Below, in pieces: positions 1 through 7,191 of a DNA stretch of 35,242 bases. The notes beneath the pieces were generated by a model. The model was not told the DNA's origin. It saw only the letters and a list, made by a program, of their open reading frames with translations, and made no database searches. The stretch is from Burkholderiales bacterium (GTDB taxonomy: Bacteria > Pseudomonadota > Gammaproteobacteria > Burkholderiales > SG8-41), in the NCBI GenBank assembly GCA_019746155.1, contig JAIESJ010000049.1, positions 1 to 35,242 of the forward strand. The letters run 5' to 3'. The stretch's first letter is position 1, and each line of letters opens with the position of its first letter. The position numbers and the translations under genes were made by a program.

Positions 1-234
1 CCGCGGACAGCCCTGGGACTGCCGACGCTACTCCCCTCTGCGAGGATGCTCATGTTGCGCGCGCTGCCGCTGACGGCGGCGCGCGCAACGCATGTCTCAG
101 TCAGAGACGCCTCAGATTATGGGTCGATGGCATGTCGAAATGAAATGAAACTTTGTAATACGATAGATTGATATCCATGTACGTTTTCCGCGTTCTTAAT
201 GCCGTCCATTAAGTAACATAATGCATGGCCTGGC
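1..234. other. Non-coding left edge with strong GC hairpin
   Basis: I recognise no coding sequence here. The one clear structure is a hairpin at 54-89: the arm starting GTTGCGCGCGC at 54 pairs with its complement ending at 89, about 15 bp with one G-T wobble and a short loop. No T-run follows on the plus strand, so it is not a typical intrinsic terminator. It may be the 3' end of a transcript coming from outside the window. The stretch from about 130 to 230 is noticeably AT-richer than its surroundings, as promoter regions often are. Confidence 0.5.
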
Positions 235-263
235 TTGACGCGGGTAAATTGGCTGTGTTAAAA
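235..263 (+). promoter_or_regulatory. Putative sigma-70 promoter for the riboswitch transcript
   Basis: TTGACG at 235-240 is a near-consensus -35 box. It is followed after 17 bp by TTAAAA at 258-263, a weak -10 box. Transcription would start about 25 bp before the first riboswitch helix at 298. Position and spacing fit; the -10 box is poor. Confidence 0.45.
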
Positions 264-297
264 ACTGGCTGCGTTCCGGGATCCGGATACGCCCCTC

Positions 298-436
298 CAA
301 AGGGGAGTAGCTTTAGTGGCGCCATTGAAGCGCCATTCAGCAGGGCCGTCATTACGGGACTTGAGGGTCCCCGGTCCTGTTGGCAACGAAAGCGTTGTAA
401 GCGAGACCTTTGCCCAGATGGGTAAAGGTCTTTTTT
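298..436 (+). ncRNA. yybP-ykoY manganese riboswitch, transcriptional ON type
   Basis: The conserved yybP-ykoY elements are present in order: CAAAGGGGAGTAG at 298-310, CGTCA at 347-351, the small hairpin CAACG-AAAG-CGTTG, and GCGAGACCTTTG at 401-412. The P1 strand CAAAGG (298-303) pairs with CCTTTG (407-412). The same 407-412 segment is also the 5' half of the terminator stem at 405-430, so P1 and the terminator exclude each other. In this family Mn2+ stabilises the aptamer; here that should keep P1 formed, block the terminator and allow readthrough. Known targets are Mn exporters and membrane proteins (MntP, TerC/Alx, UPF0016, P-type ATPases). Here the next gene is a LysR regulator. The aptamer call is made by eye from remembered consensus, not from a covariance model. 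Confidence 0.85.
405..436 (+). terminator. Riboswitch-controlled intrinsic terminator
   Basis: GACCTTTGCCC (405-415) pairs with GGGTAAAGGTC (420-430) around the loop AGAT, and six T follow (431-436). The 5' arm overlaps the 3' strand of riboswitch helix P1, which makes this the expression platform. Confidence 0.9.
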
Positions 437-440
437 ATTT

Positions 441-480
441 GCGGCCTTCGCCCGTCAGAGGTGAAGGCCGCATTGCTTTT
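441..480 (+). terminator. Second hairpin downstream of the riboswitch terminator
   Basis: GCGGCCTTC (441-449) and GAAGGCCGC (463-471) form a perfect 9-bp stem, followed by ATTGCTTTT. The U-tract is weak, so it may be a backup terminator, or it may be a structured leader for the LysR gene that starts at 545. Confidence 0.45.
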
Positions 481-544
481 GGGCATACCATAACGTGCCC
501 CGCATGCGGATTTAATCACCGTTATTGATGACGTGAGGCGATCC

Positions 545-1498
545 ATGCAACCCAGCAAAATTCGACGCTATCTCAAGCACGGCACGCTGCCGCAACTGAG
601 CGTGTTCGAGGCCGTTGCGCGCCACGGCAGCTTCACTCGTGCCGCCGAGGAACTCTACATGGCACAGCCGACCGTTTCGGTGCAGATAAGGAAGCTCGCC
701 GAAACCGTCGGGCTGCCGTTGTTCGAGCAGATTGGCAAGCAGATACATCTCACGGAAGCCGGACGCGAGCTCTACGCCGCATGCCACGAGATATTCAGCA
801 CACTGCACGGCGTCGAGAGCACGCTCTCCGATATCCGCGGCCTTAAATGCGGGCGCCTGCAGCTGGCGGCGAGCACCACGGGAAAATATTTTGCCCCGCG
901 CATGCTCGCAGGGTTCGTGCAACGTCATCCCGGCATCGAGGTGTCACTCCAGATCCATCCCCGCGAAACGCTGATTGAACGCATGGCGCAAAACGCCGAC
1001 GACCTCTATATCTTCGCCAATCCGCCCACCGATTCGGAGGTTGTGACGCAGATGATCCTGCCCAATCCGATGGTGGTGTTCGCACGCGCCGACCATCCGC
1101 TGGCGCGTGAAAGGAACATCCCGTTCGAGCGCTTCGCCCGGGAGCCATTCCTGATGCGCGAGCCCGGTTCCGGCACGCGCATGGTGGCTCAACAAATCTT
1201 TGAACAACGCGGCGTCAGGCCCTCGGTACGCATGGAACTGTCCACCAACGAGGCGATCAAGCAAGCGATCCTCGCCGGTCTCGGCGTCTCCATCATGTCG
1301 CGCTACACGCTGGGTCTCGGCGTGGCGCAGGACCAGCTCGTCACGCTCGATGTCGAAGGCTTTCCCCTGGAGCGTCACTGGTACTTCGTCTACCCCGTAG
1401 GCAAGCAATTGCCGGTAGTGGCGCAGACATTCATGGATTTCGTGCGCAAGGAAGTCAAGAATCTGGTGCTGGATCACCTGCCCCTGACCAAGCAGTGA
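545..1498 (+). CDS. LysR-family regulator, CbbR/RbcR-like
   Basis: This is a 317-aa LysR-type regulator. An N-terminal winged helix-turn-helix (SFTRAAEELYMAQPTVSVQI, about residues 28-47) is followed by a two-lobed effector-binding domain. Marker strings such as LPLFEQIGK, LTEAGRELYAAC, REPGSGTR and SNEAIKQA-type residues (here TNEAIKQA) match the CbbR/RbcR branch, whose best-known members activate Calvin-cycle genes; no cbb gene is visible here. I chose ATG 545 because GTGAGG lies just upstream; an in-frame GTG at 533 is possible. A Mn riboswitch and two hairpins lie upstream, so its expression may respond to manganese. The neighbours do not reveal its target genes. Confidence 0.9.
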   Translation: MQPSKIRRYLKHGTLPQLSVFEAVARHGSFTRAAEELYMAQPTVSVQIRKLAETVGLPLFEQIGKQIHLTEAGRELYAACHEIFSTLHGVESTLSDIRGLKCGRLQLAASTTGKYFAPRMLAGFVQRHPGIEVSLQIHPRETLIERMAQNADDLYIFANPPTDSEVVTQMILPNPMVVFARADHPLARERNIPFERFAREPFLMREPGSGTRMVAQQIFEQRGVRPSVRMELSTNEAIKQAILAGLGVSIMSRYTLGLGVAQDQLVTLDVEGFPLERHWYFVYPVGKQLPVVAQTFMDFVRKEVKNLVLDHLPLTKQ

Positions 1499-1517
1499 TG
1501 CCGCGGGGATTCGATAG

Positions 1518-2074
1518 CCGTACCAGGACCCGGCAGACACCGGCGTGGACCAGATGATCGCTGCGGTCAGCGCCGAGAAACGCATCAAGGTCTATCTGAA
1601 TTCCGTGATCGCCAGGACCAGCGGCGCACCCGGACGCTTTTCTGTCGAAATCGCCGCCGAATCGGGCGGCATCACCACCGAAGAGGTGGGCGCCATCGTG
1701 CAGGCCTCGGGATTCACGACTTACGATGCCGGCAAACTTCCCGAATTCGCCTACGGCAAGACGCCGAACGTCGTCGATCAGGCCGGCCTGGAGAAGCTGG
1801 CAAAAGAAGCCGCCGCCCAGGGCGCGCCGCGCATCCGCGTTCGGGCGATCTGTCGTTTCCGATCGTGCGCCTCGAAGGCTGCACGCAGTGCAAACGCTGC
1901 ACCGTGGAGTGCCCGTTCGGCCCGTACTGGGAGCACTCTCCGCAGAAAATCTTCATGATGATCCGCGCGGGAAAGCGCGAGGAAGTGCTCAGATCCGATT
2001 CGATGTGGATGTGCACCTCGTGCTACAATGGCGTGGTGCGCTGCCCGCGCCAGCTGCCGATCACCCAGAAATAG
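1518..2074 (+). pseudogene. Rearranged HdrA-HdrC remnant, frameshifted
   Basis: From 1518 to about 1838 the reading frame matches the middle of an HdrA-like heterodisulfide reductase subunit (RIKVYLNSVIARTSGAPG, then FAYGKTPNVVDQAGLEKL). The FAD-binding N-terminus is missing. Around 1840 the homology moves to another frame: DLSFPIVRLEGCTQCKRC followed by TVECPFG, the start of the HdrA C-terminal ferredoxin region. This runs directly into HdrC-type sequence (WEHSPQKIFMMIRAGKREEV, then SDSMWMCTSCYN and RCPR). The usual SCYxCxxxCP cluster motif reads SCYNGVVRCP, so one cluster Cys is now Gly. The ORF is therefore a deletion chimera of two subunits with a frameshift and a lost iron-sulfur ligand, and it cannot be functional. 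No hdrB gene is nearby. Confidence 0.8.
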
Positions 2075-2148
2075 CAAATCTCGAAATAACCGAGATACTG
2101 GCTACGTAACATGCGGGCCGAACTCATCACCATTCTCCGGAGGCTTAA

Positions 2149-2958
2149 GTGACGGCCACCCCAACTGCCACCGAACCCGCCGACCCGCCGGTCCTGCTGC
2201 GCGCCGACGCCGACGGCATCACCACGCTCATTCTCAACCGTCCGCAGCAGTACAACGCGCTGTCCTCGGCGCTGCTGATCGAGCTGCAGGCGGCGATCGA
2301 CGCGATTGCGCGCGACGAGTCGGTGCGGGTCGTCGTCATCGCCGGCACCGGCAAGGCGTTCTGCGCCGGGCACGACCTCAAGGAAATGCGCGCCCATGCC
2401 GACCGCAAATTCATCAAGGACGTGTTCCAGCGCTGCAGCCGCCTGATGCTGAGCCTGACGCGCCTGCCCCAGCCGGTGATCGCGCGCGCCCACGGCATCG
2501 TCGCCGCAGCCGGTTGCCAGCTCGTCGCGCAATGCGACCTGGCAGTGGCGGCCGAGGGGGCGCGCTTTGCGACTTCGGGCATCAACGTCGGACTGTTCTG
2601 CGCCACGCCCGGCGTCGCGCTCACACGCAACATCTCGCGCAAGCGGGCGATGGAAATGCTGATGACGGGGGATTTCATCGACGCCGATACCGCGCTCGCC
2701 TACGGACTCATCAACCGCGTCGTGCCACTGGACGCACTGGACGCCGAAGTGAAGAAGCTCGCGCAATCTATCATCGCCAAGACGCCGGTCGCGGTCGCCG
2801 CCGGCAAGAAAATTTTCTACGAGCAGATCGAGGCCGGACTGGAGCAGGCCTACGAGCTTGCGTCCGAAACCATGGTTTGCAACATGATGACCGAGGATGC
2901 GGCCGAAGGGATAGACGCTTTCATGCAGAAGCGCAAGCCGCAGTGGAAAGGAAAATGA
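2149..2958 (+). CDS. ECHDC3-like enoyl-CoA hydratase/isomerase family protein
   Basis: This 269-aa crotonase-fold protein starts at GTG 2149, 5 nt after GGAGG (2139-2143). The CoA-pocket segment AFCAGHDLKEM lies at residues 70-80 and the oxyanion-hole region at 115-125. The pattern AAGCQLVAQCDL, then FATSGINVGLFCATPGVAL is that of the ECHDC3 group. The two glutamates that hydrate enoyl-CoA in classical crotonases (E144 and E164 of rat mitochondrial hydratase) align with Q124 and G144 here. Classical hydratase activity is therefore unlikely, and the acyl-CoA reaction is unknown. It stands alone between the Hdr remnant and a heat-shock gene. Confidence 0.9.
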   Translation: MTATPTATEPADPPVLLRADADGITTLILNRPQQYNALSSALLIELQAAIDAIARDESVRVVVIAGTGKAFCAGHDLKEMRAHADRKFIKDVFQRCSRLMLSLTRLPQPVIARAHGIVAAAGCQLVAQCDLAVAAEGARFATSGINVGLFCATPGVALTRNISRKRAMEMLMTGDFIDADTALAYGLINRVVPLDALDAEVKKLAQSIIAKTPVAVAAGKKIFYEQIEAGLEQAYELASETMVCNMMTEDAAEGIDAFMQKRKPQWKGK

Positions 2959-3042
2959 AACGGTGTGGTCCAAGCGCCTTCCGCGTTCCACCGTCATCAC
3001 GTATCATATTGATTTATTTATATTTTTTTCTGATGCGCCGCT

Positions 3043-3071
3043 CTTGAAACCACGCTATTCCGCCCCCAGTT
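3043..3071 (+). promoter_or_regulatory. Sigma-32 (RpoH) type heat-shock promoter
   Basis: CTTGAAA at 3043-3049 is a perfect sigma-32 -35 box. After 14 bp, CCCCAGTT at 3064-3071 matches the CCCCATNT -10 box at all but one defined position. It lies about 70 bp before hsp20 at 3144. Confidence 0.85.
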
Positions 3072-3143
3072 TTACGGGCAGGAGCGCGAGGTACCATCGT
3101 ATCCGCCGCTCCGTGGTCTTTAAGCAATTGGAGGTGATTTTTT

Positions 3144-3602
3144 ATGGCAAACATCACGACTTACAGTCCGTTTGAAGAAATTGCGCGCTTCAATCCGCTC
3201 GACGATCCGTTCGAAGATCTTTTCCGCGGTTTCTTCGTGCGGCCGTTGGCACTGGAGTCGCGCATGTGGGGACAGTCCGCGCCGTTCAGGATGGACGTCA
3301 CGGAGAACGATAAGGAGTATCGCGTCGTGGCCGAAATACCGGGCGTGCGCAAGGAAGACATCAGCGTCACCATCGACGGTGATCAGGTCTCCATCGCGGC
3401 GGAAGTAAAGCGCGAGAAAGACGTCAAGGACGACGAGAAGGCGCTGTGGTCCGAACGCCACTACGGCAAGCTGTACCGCGCATTCACCCTCGGTCACGAA
3501 ATCGACCAGGCAAATGCGCAAGCCAAGTATACCGATGGCGTGCTCGAACTGACGCTGCCCAAGTCGGAGTCGGCGTCAGGCAAGCGGGTCACAGTACATT
3601 GA
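3144..3602 (+). CDS. Hsp20/alpha-crystallin small heat-shock protein
   Basis: This 152-aa ATP-independent holdase binds unfolding proteins in the cytoplasm. The N-terminal arm (to about residue 45) leads into an alpha-crystallin domain starting FRMDVTENDKEYRVVAEIPG, with the family signature GVLELTLPK near residues 132-140 and a short tail. The start at ATG 3144 is clear: GGAGGTGA at 3130-3137 is an ideal ribosome binding site. A sigma-32 type promoter lies upstream. The gene converges on htpG and the two share a terminator. It belongs to a different sHsp group from the three tandem hsp20 genes at 25.5-26.9 kb. Confidence 0.95.
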   Translation: MANITTYSPFEEIARFNPLDDPFEDLFRGFFVRPLALESRMWGQSAPFRMDVTENDKEYRVVAEIPGVRKEDISVTIDGDQVSIAAEVKREKDVKDDEKALWSERHYGKLYRAFTLGHEIDQANAQAKYTDGVLELTLPKSESASGKRVTVH

Positions 3603-3621
3603 TCGCCCGTTGACCTCTCGC

Positions 3622-3649
3622 AAAAGCGGCCCGGAGGGGCCGCTTTTTT
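3622..3649. terminator. Bidirectional intrinsic terminator between hsp20 and htpG
   Basis: AAAAGCGGCCC (3622-3632), loop GGAG, and GGGCCGCTTTT (3637-3647), followed by T to 3649. The A-run on the other side gives a U-tract on the minus strand too, so it can end both convergent transcripts. A second perfect 8-bp stem, TTGCCGTC (3651-3658) with GACGGCAA (3676-3683), lies immediately beside it. Confidence 0.9.
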
Positions 3650-3719
3650 ATTGCCGTCATGCAAGACAGCGGACCGACGGCAAGCGGACGCGCCGCGCCG
3701 CTTAAGGCGGCGTTGACCT

Positions 3720-5630
3720 CTATTTTCCGCCCCACGCCAGCATCAACTGATTGAGCCGCTTGACGAACCCCGCCGGGTCTTCGAGCTGGCCGCCCTCGGC
3801 CAGCAGCGACTGATCGAACAGAATCTGGACGAGGTCGTTGAAGCGCTCGCCCCGCGCTTCTTCCCTGAGCCGCAGCACCAGCGGGTGATGCGGGTTGATT
3901 TCGAGAATGGGCTTCGAGGCCGGCACCTTCTGTCCGGCCGCCTTGAGCAGGCGCTGGAGGTTGGCATTCAAGTCGTGTTCGTCGGCCACCAGGCACGCCG
4001 GCGATTCGGTGAGCCGCAGCGTGACACGCACGTCCTTGACGCGCTCGCCGAGCGTCTTTCTGATTTTCTCGACGAGTTCCCTGAATTCCCCCGCCTCTTT
4101 TTCCTGCTCTTTTTTCTCCGTCTCGTCCTCGAGCCGGCCCAGTTCCAGCCGGCCCTTCGCGACCGACTGCAGCGGCTTGCCCTCGAACTCGGTCAGGTGC
4201 GACGCCACCCACTCATCGACGCGGTCGTAGAGGAGCAGCACTTCCACACCCTTCTTGCGGAAAATCTCGAGATGCGGACTGTTCTTCGCCGCGGCGAAGC
4301 TCTCGGCGGTGATGTAGTAGATTTTCTCTTGGCCCGGTTTCATGCGCGAGACATAGTCGGCAAGCGACACCACCTGTTCCTCGGCGTCCTTGTGCGTGGA
4401 GGCAAAGCGCAGCAGTCTGGCGATGCGCTCGCGGTTGGCGTGGTCTTCGCCCACGCCCTCCTTGAACACCAGCCCGAATTCCTTCCAGAAGGTCGCGAAC
4501 TTCTCCCTGTGGTTCTCGGCCAGGTCCTCGATCATCGACAACACGCGCTTCACCGACCCGGCGCGGATGGCTTCGATGTCCTTGGACTCCTGCAGGATTT
4601 CGCGCGATACGTTGAGCGGCAGATCATTGGAATCGATCACGCCGCGCACGAAGCGCAGATACGCCGGCAGCAGGCGCTCGGCATCGTCCATGATGAATAC
4701 GCGGCGCACGTAGAGCTTGACGCCGCGCCGGTGCTCGCGGTCCCACAGGTCAAACGGCGCGTGCGACGGGATATAGAGCAGCTGGGTGTATTCCTTCCGG
4801 CCTTCGACGCGGTTGTGCGAATAGGCGAGCGGCGCCTCGAAATCGTGCGCCACATGCTTGTAGAACTCGTGGTACTGCTCCTCGGTGATTTCGGACTTGG
4901 GCCGCGCCCACAACGCGCTTGCCTGGTTAACGGTCTCGTCCTCGTCGGTGAGCTTGTTCTTGCCCGAATCCTTGTCCCATTCCTCTTTTTTCATCACGAT
5001 CGGCAGCGTGATGTGGTCGGAATACTTGCGGATGATCGAGCGCAGGCGATAGCCGTTGAGAAGCTCGTCCTCGCCTTCGCGCAGATGCAGCGTGACCTCG
5101 GTGCCGCGCGCCGCCTTTTCCACGGTTTCGATGGTGTACTCGCCGCTGCCGTCGGATTCCCATCTCACGCCATGCTCGGCGGTCAGCCCCGCGCGGCGGG
5201 TGGTGAGCGTCACCTTGTCGGCGACGATGAACGATGAATAGAAGCCCACGCCGAACTGGCCGATGAGATGCGCGTCCTTGGCCTCGTCTCCGGTCAGCCG
5301 CTGGAAGAACTCGCGCGTGCCCGACTTGGCGATGGTGCCGATATGTTCGATCACTTCCTGGCGCGACATGCCGATGCCGTTGTCGGATACCGTGATGGTG
5401 CGCGCCTTCGGGTCGTAGGCGATCCGGATTTTCAGCTCGGCATCGTTCTCGTAGAGCGCCTTGTCGGTGAGCGCCTCGAATCTGAGCTTATCGCAGGCGT
5501 CCGAAGCGTTTGAAACCAGCTCCCTCAGGAAAATCTCCTTGTTGCTGTACAGGGAGTGGATCATCAGGTTGAGCAGCTGTTTGACTTCGGCCTGGAAGCC
5601 TAAAGTCTCCTTGGTCTGGGTTTCTGCCAT
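3720..5630 (-). CDS. htpG: Molecular chaperone HtpG (Hsp90)
   Basis: This 636-aa protein has the normal length for bacterial Hsp90. The N-terminal GHKL ATPase domain has E37 and N41 in FLRELVSNASDA, DNGIGM at residues 83-88 and the lid motif GQFGVGFYSSF. Middle and C-terminal dimerisation domains follow. The dimer acts in the cytosol on late folding intermediates, usually with DnaK. ATG 5630 is preceded by GAGGA. A sigma-32 type promoter lies 30-56 bp upstream. Long open frames antisense to this gene are by-products of its GC-rich codon use. Confidence 0.98.
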   Translation of the reverse strand: MAETQTKETLGFQAEVKQLLNLMIHSLYSNKEIFLRELVSNASDACDKLRFEALTDKALYENDAELKIRIAYDPKARTITVSDNGIGMSRQEVIEHIGTIAKSGTREFFQRLTGDEAKDAHLIGQFGVGFYSSFIVADKVTLTTRRAGLTAEHGVRWESDGSGEYTIETVEKAARGTEVTLHLREGEDELLNGYRLRSIIRKYSDHITLPIVMKKEEWDKDSGKNKLTDEDETVNQASALWARPKSEITEEQYHEFYKHVAHDFEAPLAYSHNRVEGRKEYTQLLYIPSHAPFDLWDREHRRGVKLYVRRVFIMDDAERLLPAYLRFVRGVIDSNDLPLNVSREILQESKDIEAIRAGSVKRVLSMIEDLAENHREKFATFWKEFGLVFKEGVGEDHANRERIARLLRFASTHKDAEEQVVSLADYVSRMKPGQEKIYYITAESFAAAKNSPHLEIFRKKGVEVLLLYDRVDEWVASHLTEFEGKPLQSVAKGRLELGRLEDETEKKEQEKEAGEFRELVEKIRKTLGERVKDVRVTLRLTESPACLVADEHDLNANLQRLLKAAGQKVPASKPILEINPHHPLVLRLREEARGERFNDLVQILFDQSLLAEGGQLEDPAGFVKRLNQLMLAWGGK

Positions 5631-5659
5631 TTTTTCCTCGCTAAAACAAACGGTTATAT

Positions 5660-5686
5660 AATTGGGGCAGATGCCCGGATTTCAAG
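5660..5686 (-). promoter_or_regulatory. Sigma-32 (RpoH) type promoter of htpG
   Basis: Read on the minus strand, CTTGAAA (5686-5680) is followed after 12 bp by CCCCAATT (5667-5660), one mismatch from CCCCATNT. It ends 29 bp before the htpG start codon. Confidence 0.85.
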
Positions 5687-5780
5687 CCCCGACTGGTCGA
5701 GGCCGGCGGCAGTCGCTGCGGTCTGTAAGTAAGTGCGATATTATCGCGTCTTAATGAGTCCAAAAACCGAGGAGAAAACC

Positions 5781-7112
5781 TTGAAATCTCTGCTTTCGAT
5801 CAAGTCCTGGCTGGCTGCAGTGGCACTCAGCGTGTTCTGTACAACGGCATATGCGCAACAAGTATTGTCGATCGTTACCTCATTCCCCAAAGACCTGACC
5901 GAGGTTTACAAAAAAGCCTTTGAAACGCGCAATCCCGGCGTCAAGGTCGAAATCCTCAACAAGGGCACCTCGGCCGGCGTGGCCTATGTGCGCGAAGCGC
6001 CCGCCAACAACAAACCGGACATTTTCTGGGCCTCGGCCCCCGACGCCTTCGAGGTGCTGGCGAAAGACGGGCTGCTCGCCAAATACGACGGCAGGAATCC
6101 GGCCGTGCCGGCCAGGATCGGCGCCTATCCGGTCAACGACCCGAAAGGCTATTACTACGGGCAGGCGCTCGCCGGCTACGGCCTGATGTGGAACACGCGC
6201 TACATGAAAGCCAACAAGCTGCCCGAGCCCAGGGAATGGGCGGACCTCACCAAGCCGGTGTACTTCGGACATGTCGCCATCTCCTCGCCGTCGCGCTCCG
6301 GCACCACCCACCTCACCGTGGAAACCATCCTGCAGGGCGAAGGCTGGGAAAAGGGCTGGCGCCAGATGCTGCAGATCGCCGGCAACTGCGCCGCGATCAC
6401 TGAAAGGAGCTTCGGCGTGCCCGACGGCGTCAATAACGGCCAGTTCGGCATCGGCCTGGTCATCGACTTCTTCGGCCTGTCGGCCAAGGCTTCCGGCTTC
6501 CCCGTCGAATTCGTCTATCCCTCGGTCACCGCCATCGTGCCGGCCAACATCGGCCTGATCGCCAACGCCAAAAATGCCGAACTGGGCAAGAAATTCATCG
6601 CCTTCACGCTGTCGGAAGAAGGCCAGCAATTGTTGCTTGAGCCCAAAATCAGCCGCCTGCCGGTACTGCCCGCCATTTACGCCAAGGCACCCAAGGATTA
6701 TCCCAACCCGTACGGCGGCAAGATCAAGGCCAAGGTCAACTTCGATTCGGAACTGTCCGAGTCGCGCTACTACGTGGTGAGTTCGATTTTCGACCAGACC
6801 ATCACCTTCCGCCACAAGGAGCTGGTCGCCGCCACCCGGGCCATCAACGAGGCCGCCGCCAAGCTCGCCGGCAAGTCCAATCCGCAGGCGCAGAAACTGC
6901 TCGCCGAAGCGCGCGAACTGGCCTATACCCCTGTGGTTTCCGAGGAGAAATCCAGGGACAAGGCCTTCCTGGCGCTGTTCCGCGACACCAAGCGCGACGC
7001 GCTGAAGACCAAGCAGCTGACCGGTCTGGAAGAATACTGGAATAGCACTGCGCGCAAGAACTATGCCAGGGCGGTCGAGCTCGCCAACCAGGCGGCAACT
7101 CTCGCCAAATAA
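5781..7112 (+). CDS. ABC transporter periplasmic substrate-binding protein, iron/polyamine type
   Basis: This 443-aa extracellular solute-binding protein (family 1, FbpA/PotD-like) captures the ligand for the permease and ATPase encoded downstream. The best start is TTG 5781, 6 nt after GAGGAG (5769-5774). It gives a standard Sec signal peptide (about residues 1-22, cut after AYA, mature start QQVLSIV). The earlier in-frame start at 5733 would bury that signal. The core covers about 320 residues. A further charged, helical region of about 110 residues at the C-terminus (from about SSIFDQTITFRHKELVAA) makes it longer than ordinary FbpA proteins. The ligand is not evident; ferric iron, thiamine, polyamine or phosphonate are all compatible with this family. 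Confidence 0.9.
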   Translation: MKSLLSIKSWLAAVALSVFCTTAYAQQVLSIVTSFPKDLTEVYKKAFETRNPGVKVEILNKGTSAGVAYVREAPANNKPDIFWASAPDAFEVLAKDGLLAKYDGRNPAVPARIGAYPVNDPKGYYYGQALAGYGLMWNTRYMKANKLPEPREWADLTKPVYFGHVAISSPSRSGTTHLTVETILQGEGWEKGWRQMLQIAGNCAAITERSFGVPDGVNNGQFGIGLVIDFFGLSAKASGFPVEFVYPSVTAIVPANIGLIANAKNAELGKKFIAFTLSEEGQQLLLEPKISRLPVLPAIYAKAPKDYPNPYGGKIKAKVNFDSELSESRYYVVSSIFDQTITFRHKELVAATRAINEAAAKLAGKSNPQAQKLLAEARELAYTPVVSEEKSRDKAFLALFRDTKRDALKTKQLTGLEEYWNSTARKNYARAVELANQAATLAK

Positions 7113-7140
7113 ATCCCAGTCCGAACACAGGGAGAGGTTC

Positions 7141-7191
7141 TTGAAAGCACTCAGGCCCGCGGCGGCGCGGCTCGAATGCCTCGGCAGCTAG
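7141..7191 (+). CDS. Possible 16-codon leader peptide upstream of the DUF3422 gene
   Basis: TTG 7141 follows GGGAGAGG (about 7130-7137) and opens a 16-codon frame ending at TAG 7189-7191. Neither candidate start of the next gene (ATG 7176 or ATG 7194) has its own good ribosome binding site, and ATG 7194 lies 2 nt after this stop. The mini-ORF could couple translation from the binding-protein gene into the DUF3422 gene. It could also be chance. Confidence 0.3.
   Translation: MKALRPAAARLECLGS

Noticed and set aside
225..528. Two short overlapping plus-strand frames before the LysR gene
   Set aside because: They lie across the manganese riboswitch and its terminator, and their products resemble nothing.
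2023..3000. Minus-strand open frame of 325 codons opposite the crotonase gene
   Set aside because: It is antisense to a well-conserved enzyme and has no recognisable motif.
3885..5237. Plus-strand open frame of 450 codons opposite htpG
   Set aside because: HtpG is unmistakable on the minus strand; the antisense frame has no domain and no ribosome binding site.
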